64,000 nt of DNA. Source: Flavisolibacter tropicus. GTDB taxonomy: Bacteria > Bacteroidota > Bacteroidia > Chitinophagales > Chitinophagaceae. The stretch is taken from the NCBI RefSeq assembly GCF_001644645.1, contig NZ_CP011390.1, positions 4,026,001 to 4,090,000 on the forward strand, read 5' to 3'. The translations under genes and the position numbers were made by a program. Positions 7,506 through 14,789 of the stretch are shown here, in pieces. Positions within the stretch are counted from its first letter, which is position 1. Every line of letters begins with the position of its first letter. The notes under the pieces were generated by a model. That model made no database searches. It worked only from the letters and a program-made list of their open reading frames with translations, and was not told the DNA's origin.

Positions 7506-7686
7506 ACCTGATGATTGTATTGAAAGTGTGTTAGAATCTATATAGTTTTTGTAAAATAATATGAATGATGTATGCTTTCGTTAGACCGACTTTCATTATT
7601 GCAAAAGCAGATGCTGGCCCGCTTGAAAATATACTCTTTGTCATTCATCACTTCTGCAGGCATCTGCACAATCTGCTGGAAATGGA

Positions 7687-8829
7687 TTACAAACTCTTCT
7701 CTTCCAGCTTTTCTTTTTGAGCAACTACCTGCTGCACAAACATTGTCACCGCTTGTTCTAGCAAAGTACTGGTAACGGGCTCAGAGAAATAGTAATTGAA
7801 CTCTTCTGCCAATGCCAAGGCGGCTGTCAAATCAAACTGCTCCTGCTCTATACAAAGCGCCTTGCCTTGCGTGGTTAGGTGCGTGGCCAGGTATTCTTGT
7901 TCGGTTTGTCCGGGTGTGGGGATAAGAATGCTTTTCTTTTCCAGTGCCATCAAATCCATCACGGTGCTATAGCCACAACGAGCTACTACATAGGTGGCTT
8001 CTTTAATCGCTTGTTCCAGATCGGCAGCCGAAAGGTGATTTACAACCGTAACATTGGCCGGTGCGGTAATAGTAGCAGCCCCTTCGCCAGGTAGTCCTCT
8101 TACCAATAAAACAGGACCGTCATATTGGCTTGCTTGCGCTAACAGTTTCTCTTCTAATAAAGAACGCTGCGGTTCTGGTCCAGAGAGTAAGAACAATAAG
8201 TGCTTGCCTGTTTGGTGATCCTCCGCACCTTGAAAGCGTGATAAAGGCCCGATATAGTGTACGGGCACTTTGGGCTTTACGGCCGGGTGCGATAATTCGC
8301 CCGCCAGGTTAATGATTTCATCTTCCACATCGGGCACCCAGCAAGCTGTATAGTCGTTTACAAAATGGTAATTGAACTTTTGCAGAAAGCGATCGGCCTT
8401 CTCGCCCAGGTTGGTTTTAATTAATAGTTGGTGTGTGATAAAAACGGAAGGAATGCGATCGCAATACAAACCATAGCGGTTGTCGGAGATCACTGCATCT
8501 ATTTGATGGCGATCTATGGCCTCTTCTAACCATTCGTTTTCCTGGTGAATGGCATCCAGGATCTTTGGTATTTGTAATAGCAGTTTGCCATATACTTCCC
8601 ATTTCGTTTTGCCATAGTAAATGTTGTAACCCTTTAGGGGGATACAAGGCAATTGAGGGAACTCCTGTTGCAAAAGCGTGAGTGTTTTGCCTTCTCCCGC
8701 CAGCCATACATCACAATTATTTGTTAGTAATGTATTGATGATCGGAATGCAGCGTGTGGCGTGGCCTAGACCCCAGTCAAGTGGCGCCACCAAAACGCGT
8801 GGCTTCACCGAAGAAAAATTGGTACTCAT
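7687..8829 (-). CDS. GT-B glycosyltransferase, family-28/MurG-like
   Basis: A 380-residue soluble GT-B protein. The N-terminal domain begins RVLVAPLDWGLGHATRCIPI, the glycine-rich GLGHATR loop typical of this Bacteroidota group. The C-terminal donor-binding domain contains LLFLLSGPEPQR, then LVRGLP, and the signature YVVARCGYSTVMDLMALEKKSILIPTPGQTEQEYLA, equivalent to the GG..T..E....G.P.I..P....Q..NA motif of MurG and family 28. It probably transfers a UDP-activated sugar to a lipid or surface polymer. It is not MurG itself because cell-wall neighbours and the MurG N-terminus are missing. It stands alone. Confidence 0.88.
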   Translation of the reverse strand: MSTNFSSVKPRVLVAPLDWGLGHATRCIPIINTLLTNNCDVWLAGEGKTLTLLQQEFPQLPCIPLKGYNIYYGKTKWEVYGKLLLQIPKILDAIHQENEWLEEAIDRHQIDAVISDNRYGLYCDRIPSVFITHQLLIKTNLGEKADRFLQKFNYHFVNDYTACWVPDVEDEIINLAGELSHPAVKPKVPVHYIGPLSRFQGAEDHQTGKHLLFLLSGPEPQRSLLEEKLLAQASQYDGPVLLVRGLPGEGAATITAPANVTVVNHLSAADLEQAIKEATYVVARCGYSTVMDLMALEKKSILIPTPGQTEQEYLATHLTTQGKALCIEQEQFDLTAALALAEEFNYYFSEPVTSTLLEQAVTMFVQQVVAQKEKLEEKSL

Positions 8830-8899
8830 CTAAAATTTCGTAAGTTTTTTTAGGCGGTATACTAAATCGCCCGTAAAATAGTTAATTTAGAATCATAGT

Positions 8900-9028
8900 A
8901 TGGCAAAGCGAAATTTATACATGGCATTGTTCTTGACTTTGGTTGTGATAGCTACCAGTTGTCAACGAAATTATTATTCCGGTACAGGCAAGGGCAGCAA
9001 GTGTGGATGTCCAGGCTCTGTACGATAA
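8900..9028 (+). CDS. Small lipoprotein, 42 residues
   Basis: Translation from ATG 8900 gives MAKRNLYMALFLTLVVIATS, then CQRNYYSGTGKGSKCGCPGS and VR. A basic start, a hydrophobic stretch and an ATSC lipobox make Cys21 the likely lipidated residue, leaving a mature peptide of only 22 residues ending in a KCGCP motif. Tiny lipoproteins ending in 'YSG.GKG.KCGCP' are, to my recollection, found across Chitinophagaceae with unknown role. It is divergent from the glycosyltransferase gene, whose start is 71 bp away. It is easily missed because of its size. Confidence 0.75.
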   Translation: MAKRNLYMALFLTLVVIATSCQRNYYSGTGKGSKCGCPGSVR

Positions 9029-9047
9029 CAGGCTAAATTGGCGAGAA

Positions 9048-9290
9048 ATGGAAAACCGAAATAGAGATTTATTAGTTTTACTTAAGACCCCATCACTGAG
9101 TGGTGAGGCTTTTGAAAAGCATATAGAATGTTTGCACAGTATCCTGATCCGGGTAGAAAATGAGAATGCTTTCTGCCAAGCACATGAATTAGTAGCCCGC
9201 AACAGTATTACCTCCAACAAGAAAAAAATAATAAAGGCCTCAGCACATGATGAACTGAAGCCTTTCTATTTCTTAATCAACAAGAATTAA
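9048..9290 (+). CDS. Hypothetical small soluble protein
   Basis: From ATG 9048 this frame gives 80 residues, starting MENRNRDLLVLLKTPSLSGE and predicted helical (AFEKHIECLHSILIRVENEN). It begins 19 bp after the small lipoprotein gene and may be co-transcribed. Its last 20 codons overlap a hairpin that serves as terminator of the opposite-strand aminotransferase, so the C-terminal sequence may be accidental. No family recognised. Confidence 0.45.
   Translation: MENRNRDLLVLLKTPSLSGEAFEKHIECLHSILIRVENENAFCQAHELVARNSITSNKKKIIKASAHDELKPFYFLINKN
9233..9265 (-). terminator. Terminator of the aminotransferase gene
   Basis: On the minus strand AAAGGCTTCAG and CTGAGGCCTTT form an 11-bp stem (one G-U pair) around an 11-nt loop, followed by a T-rich run ATTATTTTTTTC. 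It lies 25 nt past the stop at 9291 and inside the end of the opposite small gene. Confidence 0.75.
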
Positions 9291-10547
9291 TTACTGTACT
9301 TCACGCAGGGCGGTTCCCAGTTTGTTTAACATCAGGTCGATCTCTTCTTTCTTACAAGTACCTACGCTAAGGCGGTACCAAGGTGAGTTATTGGAAGCAC
9401 CAAAGGCGTAGAATGGTACTACGGCCAAGCCAGCAGCTTGTAATACATAAGAGGTTACATCGGCTTGTGTAGACAGTACGGTACCATCTTTCAGCTTTCT
9501 GCCAGCCAGATCTATTTTGATGGTCAGGTAGATAGCTGCTTCTGGTGCTACGGCATCAACAGGGAAACCTTCTTGCTTTAAGTCTATAAAGCCGGTATAA
9601 ATACGGCGTAAGCGCTCTTCTACTTCTTTTTTAAAGTGCGCCAGGTAAGACTTGATATTGTCGGTCTGCAGCAGGTATTTAGCAACCGCTTTCTGCTCAG
9701 CCATAGGAGCCCAGGCGCCTACGTGCGAAAGAATGGCCTTCATTTTATTTAAAATACTGGCAGGCCCCATTGACCAACCCACGCGCACACCGGTAGCAGC
9801 AAATACTTTACTGATGGCATCAATAAATACAGTATAAGGGCGCATCTCTGGGTTAAGCGTTACCGGATCGTAATGCTCAATACCATCGTAGGTCAGCTGC
9901 CAGTACATCTGGTCGTACATAACATAGAGCTTTTTCTCACTATCACCGCGGCGTTTGTTTTCTTCCACTACCAGGTCACAGATAGCTTTCAGCTCTTCTT
10001 TACGGAAGGTAGTGCCGGTTGGGTTTTGAGGAGAACACAAGGCCAGGAAAGTAGCCGTTTGAATGTGTGGACGCAAGTCATCGGCTGTAGGCATAAAGTT
10101 GTTCTCTGCTGTAGCCTCTACTACTGTATGCTCACCTTCTACAAAATGTACATAGTGGTTGTTATTCCACGAAGGCACCGCATAAATAATCTTGTCGCCT
10201 TTGTCACAAATGGCGCGATATAAAGCATAGATCAATGGGCGACCGCCGGAAGCCACCAGGATCTCATCTGTACTATATTCTAGTCCCTGGAACGTTTTTG
10301 AGTAAGATGCAACAGCCTCACGCAGGTCCAGGTTACCCTCACCTAAGGGATAGTTGGTAAAATGCTGGCGGTAGGCCTCAACAATAGCATCTTCCAGTTC
10401 CTGTGGAATGGGGAAAATCTTGGGGTCAAAATCACCAACTGTAAAATTGTAAATCGTTTCGCCCTGGCGAATACGTTCACGGATTTCACCACCAAGCTTT
10501 ACTATTTCAGAACCAATCAAGGTATGAGAAAGATGCGATAGTTTCAT
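9291..10547 (-). CDS. Class I/II pyridoxal-phosphate aminotransferase
   Basis: A 418-residue fold-type I aminotransferase, normal length for the aspartate aminotransferase superfamily. Motifs: YPLGEGNLDLREAVASY (substrate loop), SGGRPLIYALYRAI (PLP phosphate cup), CSPQNPTGTTFRKEEL (NPTG), MYDQMYWQLTYDG (cofactor Asp-x-x-Tyr), and FIDAISKVFAATGVRVGWSM, where the Lys in SKVFAATG is the Schiff-base lysine and the following Arg belongs to the phosphate-binding SxxKxxxxxGxRxG motif. Cytosolic. The amino donor, Asp or another amino acid, cannot be fixed from sequence. It is monocistronic, with its own terminator. Confidence 0.93.
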   Translation of the reverse strand: MKLSHLSHTLIGSEIVKLGGEIRERIRQGETIYNFTVGDFDPKIFPIPQELEDAIVEAYRQHFTNYPLGEGNLDLREAVASYSKTFQGLEYSTDEILVASGGRPLIYALYRAICDKGDKIIYAVPSWNNNHYVHFVEGEHTVVEATAENNFMPTADDLRPHIQTATFLALCSPQNPTGTTFRKEELKAICDLVVEENKRRGDSEKKLYVMYDQMYWQLTYDGIEHYDPVTLNPEMRPYTVFIDAISKVFAATGVRVGWSMGPASILNKMKAILSHVGAWAPMAEQKAVAKYLLQTDNIKSYLAHFKKEVEERLRRIYTGFIDLKQEGFPVDAVAPEAAIYLTIKIDLAGRKLKDGTVLSTQADVTSYVLQAAGLAVVPFYAFGASNNSPWYRLSVGTCKKEEIDLMLNKLGTALREVQ

Positions 10548-10703
10548 TGTAGACTAAATGATTTGAGCCGCAAATTTAATCTGAATGGTTTAGACGCGAG
10601 TTATAAATTATCATTAGGTCGTCAAAAAAAGGATGAGATTTATCAACAAGTGAATGCTTTTTTACGTCAATGCTAGTAAAACTATTGATTGAAAACAAAG
10701 CGT

Positions 10704-11126
10704 ATGACTATGAAAAGACTTTTGTTGGCTGCCATACCTGTTATTGCACTTTATGCTTGTTGTAAGGAAGTGTGTGAAGATCAGAATTTACTGGTCCGTA
10801 CGCAGAATATGCAGGCGGTAGATACTGATACGGTTTTTCTTATCCGATACAAACCCTATTCACGGTTCAGCGAAAAAATAGATACGGTAAAACGCTATAG
10901 TCTTGTGCCTGTGGGCGGTACTACACAGCCTTCTGCTTTTTTCGACTACCTGGATTTTAATTATGACTGGAAAATTGTAATTCCTGCTTTGAACAAGGAG
11001 TACTTTATTTCCTATATCGAAACTGAAAAGAAGCCTTGTCATTGCGAGGGTGGGAAATATAGGGCAGTGAAGCGTTTTGAGTTAAACAATGTAAAAGTAG
11101 AAGGCAGTACTGTTGTACTGAATTAA
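10704..11126 (+). CDS. Hypothetical lipoprotein
   Basis: From ATG 10704 (MTMKRLLLAAIPVIALYACC), or from the next ATG at 10710, the protein has a signal peptide ending ALYAC, a lipobox, so it is probably anchored in the outer membrane. The mature part of about 120 residues looks beta-rich (DTDTVFLIRYKPYSRFSEKI, FFDYLDFNYDWKIVIPALNK) and has a CHCEGG motif near the end, giving three to four cysteines with the N-terminal CC and C. No family recognised. A hairpin right after the stop probably ends the transcript. Confidence 0.75.
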   Translation: MTMKRLLLAAIPVIALYACCKEVCEDQNLLVRTQNMQAVDTDTVFLIRYKPYSRFSEKIDTVKRYSLVPVGGTTQPSAFFDYLDFNYDWKIVIPALNKEYFISYIETEKKPCHCEGGKYRAVKRFELNNVKVEGSTVVLN

Positions 11127-11131
11127 AAGCA

Positions 11132-11165
11132 GAAGCACCGCTTGCAGTAACGGTGCTTCCTGTTA
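11132..11165 (+). terminator. Hairpin after the lipoprotein gene, weak terminator
   Basis: GAAGCACCG (11132-11140) pairs with CGGTGCTTC (11151-11159) around a 10-nt loop, followed by CTGTTAACC. The T-run is short, so termination may be partial. Confidence 0.55.
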
Positions 11166-11250
11166 ACCTTCAACCATTCTTTTACGGCAGATCAGTAGAA
11201 ATGCAGCACATGAAAAAGACAACTATAAGACCTTGAATCGCTGCATGGGT

Positions 11251-11865
11251 TTAATGGATTGTTTCAATATTGGGGGCAGCGGTTGTACCATAGGACAGGC
11301 GGAAAGACTGGCGGTGATATCTGGATGGGCCAAAACTGTCTAGTGCTACCTGGTGGTCTTTAGTACCATAACCCTTATTCTGTGCCCAATTGTATTGCGG
11401 GTGTTTTTTATGCAGTTCAATCATGTATTCATCGCGATAGGTCTTGGCCAATACAGAAGCTGCTGCTATAGAAGCATACTTTCCATCTCCACCTATAATG
11501 CACTGGTGCGGAATTCTTTTATAAACGGTAAAACGGTTACCGTCAATGAGCAGGAGCTGGGGTACTACACTTAGCTTCTTAATAGCCAGGTGCATGCTTT
11601 TAAAAGAGGCTTTTAAGATGTTGAGTTTGTCTATTTGCTTGTTGCACAGGTTAGCTACGGCAAAACTGATGGCGTTCTCTTCAATATAGGGGCGCAACGC
11701 AAAGCGTTGTTTTTCATTCAATTGTTTGGAATCGTTCAGCAGCGGGTGGTAAAAGTCTTTGGGAAGAATAACGGCGGCGGCAAACACTGGTCCCGCCAGG
11801 CAGCCACGCCCAGCTTCATCGCAGCCGGCTTCTAATAGCTCTTCTTGAAAATAAGGGTGCAGCAA
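11251..11865 (-). CDS. rnhB: Ribonuclease HII
   Basis: A 204-residue enzyme that cuts RNA in RNA-DNA hybrids and removes single ribonucleotides from DNA. The catalytic acidic residues are all visible: D16 and E17 in GCDEAGRGCLAGPV, D108 in LLIDGNRF, and D145 in SVLAKTYRDEYM. The C-terminal YNWAQNKGYGTKDHQ.A....G....HR.SF motif is characteristic of RNase HII. Length is normal. The short N-terminal MLHPYFQEELLEAG leads directly into the first motif. No operon partner; a repeat-filled spacer lies upstream. Confidence 0.97.
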   Translation of the reverse strand: MLHPYFQEELLEAGCDEAGRGCLAGPVFAAAVILPKDFYHPLLNDSKQLNEKQRFALRPYIEENAISFAVANLCNKQIDKLNILKASFKSMHLAIKKLSVVPQLLLIDGNRFTVYKRIPHQCIIGGDGKYASIAAASVLAKTYRDEYMIELHKKHPQYNWAQNKGYGTKDHQVALDSFGPSRYHRQSFRLSYGTTAAPNIETIH

Positions 11866-11959
11866 ATTTTTTTTCCAAAAATACTGACCGCAATGCTATT
11901 CCATGGGTTAAAGGCGTTAAGCCTGTTTTAAAAGCTAAAAAAATAGGAGACAGCGTCAA

Positions 11960-12343
11960 CAGTGGCGAGGAATCGTGAAACGTGAAACGTCAAACGTGAA
12001 AGGGGAGTCCAGTGATACAGGCATCCCTTCAATAATTATTGATTAGTAATCATTGATTATTGAACGTTGAGCATTGAACATTTCCTCCTTATGCCTTGTC
12101 CCTTTTCTTCCTCCCTTCTTCCTTCAACATTCCTTGTTCCTTGTTCAATATTCTCTCTCTTCATCAGCCATCCTCACATCTGCTAATTCAAATCCTGCTA
12201 ATCCATTCTAAATCCAGCCAATCCGCGGTCCTCTGTGCCCCTCCCTGCCCCCGTGCCTCCGTGGTTCCAATTCTCCGCGCCCCCGGCGCGCGCTGCTTGC
12301 AGCTTCTTCTCGCAGCTCACAGCTCATGGCTCACAGCTTTCTC
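11960..12343. repeat. Repeat-filled spacer: GTGAAACGTGAAAC block plus dispersed module copy 2
   Basis: It begins with a tandem GTGAAAC unit block (ATCGTGAAACGTGAAACGTC at about 11971), then a TTGAACGTTGAGCATTGAAC block, CTTCCTTCAACATTCCTTG, TCTCTCTTCATCAGCCATCC, the CTCTGTG.CCTCC..GTGGTTCC..CTCCGCGCCC part, and AGCTCACAGCTCATGGCTCA. It stops exactly at the stop codon of the next gene (12344). The longest blocks match 18180-18475 nearly base for base. Open frames across it are by-products of the repeat. Confidence 0.8.
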
Positions 12344-13048
12344 TCAGCCCGCAAATACATAACCGCATCCTTTTTCCTGCGCGCGGCCCAGTGCCCATAC
12401 GCCGGATGGTACTACCTGGATGCCGGGTATCAGACCCGCTGTCCAATCTTTTTTCACGTCTTCTGCCTTCATGTTCATTTTTTCAGCCATAACTGCGCTA
12501 TATACTGTTAGCGCCATATTGCAGGCCAGAAACTGAACGCCGCTTTGTTGCAGCTCATTGATACCGATGGCCACATTACCAATACCCGGAACTTTAAAAT
12601 CGCCAGCTTTTGGCTGCCAGAAAGGATTGCGTACGGCAGGGGCCTTGGTCATCATATCATCTGCCTTAAAGAACTCACCAAGTTTGTACTTAGCCCACAT
12701 CTCATCCTTTAAAGCATAAGGAATGCCGTCGTGGCGCAGCACTACCACTACGCTGTTTTCCTTTTCAGGAGTGCCGGTTTGTTCATTGGTAACTAAAAAA
12801 ATGCGGGGCCAGGCAAACGGCAACATGTCATTGGGGCGGGTAACATCAAATACCACACGGTGTTTTCCATTCACTTTTTTCATCCAGGCTTCCGGATCGT
12901 CGGGGCTGGTTTCCATGTGTTCGTTTACAGCTTTTGCGCCAGCAGAAAGGGGAGAGGCAATGGAGGCCATGCTAAAAGCGGCTGTACTGCCAGCTAAAAC
13001 TCCTAAAAATGTACGCCGGGAGGTATGGCGTTTTTCATCGTGTTGCAT
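12344..13048 (-). CDS. Tat-exported DsrE-like protein
   Basis: A 234-residue protein with a twin-arginine signal (SRRTFLGVLAGSTAAFSMAS). The mature part has HRVVFDVTRPND, NSVVVVLRHDGIPYAL, a GVQFLACNMALTVYSAVMAE segment with the single conserved Cys and then IPGIQVVPSGVWALGRAQEK. The order 'alpha/beta core, VxFxxCxxAL, (V)VPxGVxxLxxxQ(E)xG' is that of DsrE/DsrF-like sulfur-relay domains. Tat export implies folding with a cofactor in the cytoplasm. A second DsrE-type protein is encoded divergently next door. Function beyond the fold is unknown. Confidence 0.75.
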   Translation of the reverse strand: MQHDEKRHTSRRTFLGVLAGSTAAFSMASIASPLSAGAKAVNEHMETSPDDPEAWMKKVNGKHRVVFDVTRPNDMLPFAWPRIFLVTNEQTGTPEKENSVVVVLRHDGIPYALKDEMWAKYKLGEFFKADDMMTKAPAVRNPFWQPKAGDFKVPGIGNVAIGINELQQSGVQFLACNMALTVYSAVMAEKMNMKAEDVKKDWTAGLIPGIQVVPSGVWALGRAQEKGCGYVFAG

Positions 13049-13225
13049 AAAGCATTAGTTGAGGTTAAGAAATAAAGAACTGTCTCTATTAAGTTATGAA
13101 AAAGGCGTGAAAGAAGTAAGTGTTAACCGCTAAAATATCTGTAGTTGTTAATGTAATAGCGGCCTGTAACTAGGCCTGTTTCTGTGCAAATATTTTCGTA
13201 AACTTTATACTAAATATTGGAAGCC

Positions 13226-13639
13226 ATGAAACACCTTACATTGCTTGTTGTTTTTGGCTTGGCAACACTATTATTGCAAGCCCAAACCGTTCCTTATAAT
13301 GTGGTTTTTGATTTGACCAGCAAAGACACCAACGATCACAAAACGGTACTGCGGTGGATCGATGCCATTACAAAAGAACATCCAGATGCGCAGTTGGAGG
13401 TGGTATTGTATGGTCAGTCGTTAGACATGGTGCAAAAAGACAAATCAATTGTATCAAAGCAATTGCAGGATCTGTCCACAAATAAGAACGTTAGTGTAAA
13501 AGTGTGTGCAGCGGCCATGAAACGCCATGGCATAGAACCTTCTGCCTTGCTGCCTTCTGTAAGTACGGTGCCGGATGGTATTTACGAAATTATCAGTAAA
13601 CAACGGCAAGGATGGGGGTATATTAAAGTTGCGCATTAA
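13226..13639 (+). CDS. Secreted DsrE family protein
   Basis: A 137-residue protein from ATG 13226 with a Sec signal peptide (MKHLTLLVVFGLATLLLQAQ). The mature domain reads YNVVFDLTSKDTNDHKTVLR, LEVVLYGQSLDMV, VSVKVCAAAMKRHGIEPSAL and VSTVPDGIYEIISKQRQGWG, the DsrE/DsrF-like pattern with one Cys in 'VKVCAAAM' and the C-terminal 'VP.G...I...Q..GW.Y'. Probably periplasmic. It is divergent from the Tat-dependent DsrE-like gene and 33 bp upstream of heme A synthase. A link to copper or haem redox chemistry is speculative. Confidence 0.8.
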   Translation: MKHLTLLVVFGLATLLLQAQTVPYNVVFDLTSKDTNDHKTVLRWIDAITKEHPDAQLEVVLYGQSLDMVQKDKSIVSKQLQDLSTNKNVSVKVCAAAMKRHGIEPSALLPSVSTVPDGIYEIISKQRQGWGYIKVAH

Positions 13640-13658
13640 GTAATAAGCATTCCCGCGT

Positions 13659-13666
13659 TACCTTTG
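13659..13666 (+). promoter_or_regulatory. Candidate -7 promoter element TACCTTTG
   Basis: TACCTTTG matches the Bacteroidota TAnnTTTG box and ends six nt before the heme A synthase ATG (13673), implying a leaderless or nearly leaderless transcript. No clear -33 TTTG at normal spacing was found. Confidence 0.4.
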
Positions 13667-13672
13667 CGGGGC

Positions 13673-14737
13673 ATGAATCGAAAAACATCTTCTCGGCCAG
13701 TGGCGATATGGTTGCTGATAGGGGTAGCCATGCTTATAGTGCAAATTATTTTAGGCGGTATTACCCGTCTAACGGGTTCCGGTTTGTCCATCACCGAGTG
13801 GGATGTGATTACAGGTGCCGTACCACCGCTGAACCAACAGCAATGGCTCAATGAGTTTCATAAATACCAGCAGACTCCACAGTATCACCTGATGAACTCC
13901 GACTTTACGTTACACGATTTCAAGTTCATTTTCTTTTGGGAGTGGTTTCATCGTTTTTGGGGCCGGTTGATCGGGGTTGTGTTTGCTATACCGTTTATCA
14001 TCTTTTTATTTCAGCGCCGCTTTCGTACCGATATGGTGAAGCCGCTGATCATCCTCTTTATATTGGGCGCCTTGCAAGGTGCCGTGGGTTGGATCATGGT
14101 GGCGAGTGGACTTACCGGTGATGCGATCTATGTAAAGCCTACACGCTTAGCCCTGCACTTTGTATTTGCCATGGTGCTGCTATGTTATACGTTTTGGTTT
14201 GCGCTGAAACTATTGGTAAAAGAAAGAGAGTTTGTAACGGGTCCACGGTTACAGAAGTTTGCCTGGGGGACCATTGTGGTTTTATTTATACAATTTGTAT
14301 TTGGTGCCCTGATGGCTGGTCACCGGGCAGCACCAGCAGCGCCTACCTGGCCCGACATTAATGGTAGTTTTATCCCAGATTATTTATTCAATCGTCCGCT
14401 GACATTGGTGAGTATTTTAGAAGACCGGATTGTGATTCATTTTATTCACCGTATGCTGGCGTATCTGCTGGTATTATTGGTACTGGTATGGACCGTGCAG
14501 GCTTTCAGAAAACGCGGAGGGGCGCTGTATGCTACAGTACGCACCCTGCCATTGGTTTTTGTATTGCTGCAAACAACGCTTGGCGTACTTACGGTGCTGA
14601 CATCTATAAAAATCAGGGCAACAAAGTGGAACGAGTTTGAGTGGATGGCGCAACTTCATCAATTCGTGGCACTATTATTATTGCTTTCTTTAGTGTTTGC
14701 AGCGTTTCTGCTACGCCGGCGCTCTTTATATAAGTAG
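13673..14737 (+). CDS. ctaA: Heme A synthase, COX15/CtaA family
   Basis: A 354-residue inner-membrane protein with eight predicted transmembrane helices. It converts heme O to heme A for cytochrome oxidase. Key features are QIILGGITRLTGSGLSITEW (first helix and loop), a paired-His helix in FFWEWFHRFWGRLIG, ALHFVFAMVLL, FGALMAGHRAAPAAPTWPDI, and HFIHRMLAYLLVLLV with the second-half His. The length and the EW/HR signatures are those of COX15-type CtaA. ATG 13673 gives the natural N-terminus MNRKTSSRP. Cytochrome oxidase genes are not in the window. Proteins needing heme A are inferred elsewhere in the genome. Confidence 0.95.
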   Translation: MNRKTSSRPVAIWLLIGVAMLIVQIILGGITRLTGSGLSITEWDVITGAVPPLNQQQWLNEFHKYQQTPQYHLMNSDFTLHDFKFIFFWEWFHRFWGRLIGVVFAIPFIIFLFQRRFRTDMVKPLIILFILGALQGAVGWIMVASGLTGDAIYVKPTRLALHFVFAMVLLCYTFWFALKLLVKEREFVTGPRLQKFAWGTIVVLFIQFVFGALMAGHRAAPAAPTWPDINGSFIPDYLFNRPLTLVSILEDRIVIHFIHRMLAYLLVLLVLVWTVQAFRKRGGALYATVRTLPLVFVLLQTTLGVLTVLTSIKIRATKWNEFEWMAQLHQFVALLLLLSLVFAAFLLRRRSLYK

Positions 14738-14789
14738 CGAGCTATCCGCTGAAGAAGTTGAATTAAATCCTTAAATCCAGAAACTATTG

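Larger units (their letters stand above)
7009..7510. mobile_element. Putative minimal mobile unit: GIY-YIG gene between 30-bp inverted repeats
   Basis: The gene at 7115-7414 is centred between two inverted copies of one sequence (7015-7044 and 7476-7505; 29 of 30 bases match), 70 and 61 bp from the gene ends. Looser similarity extends a few bases outward (ATCAG(A/G)TGCT). Each arm also holds its own 8-bp hairpin. No transposase is present. That this is a mobile unit is inference from the symmetry and from the repeat type. Confidence 0.55.

Noticed and set aside
11960..12060. CRISPR-like array in GTGAAAC or GTCATTAG blocks
   Set aside because: Units are contiguous and degenerate, with no regular spacers and no cas genes in the window.
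12096..12362. Open frames on the plus strand across the repeat spacer
   Set aside because: They follow the dispersed module; the same translation appears wherever the module occurs (also 18195-18614), in otherwise non-coding spacers.
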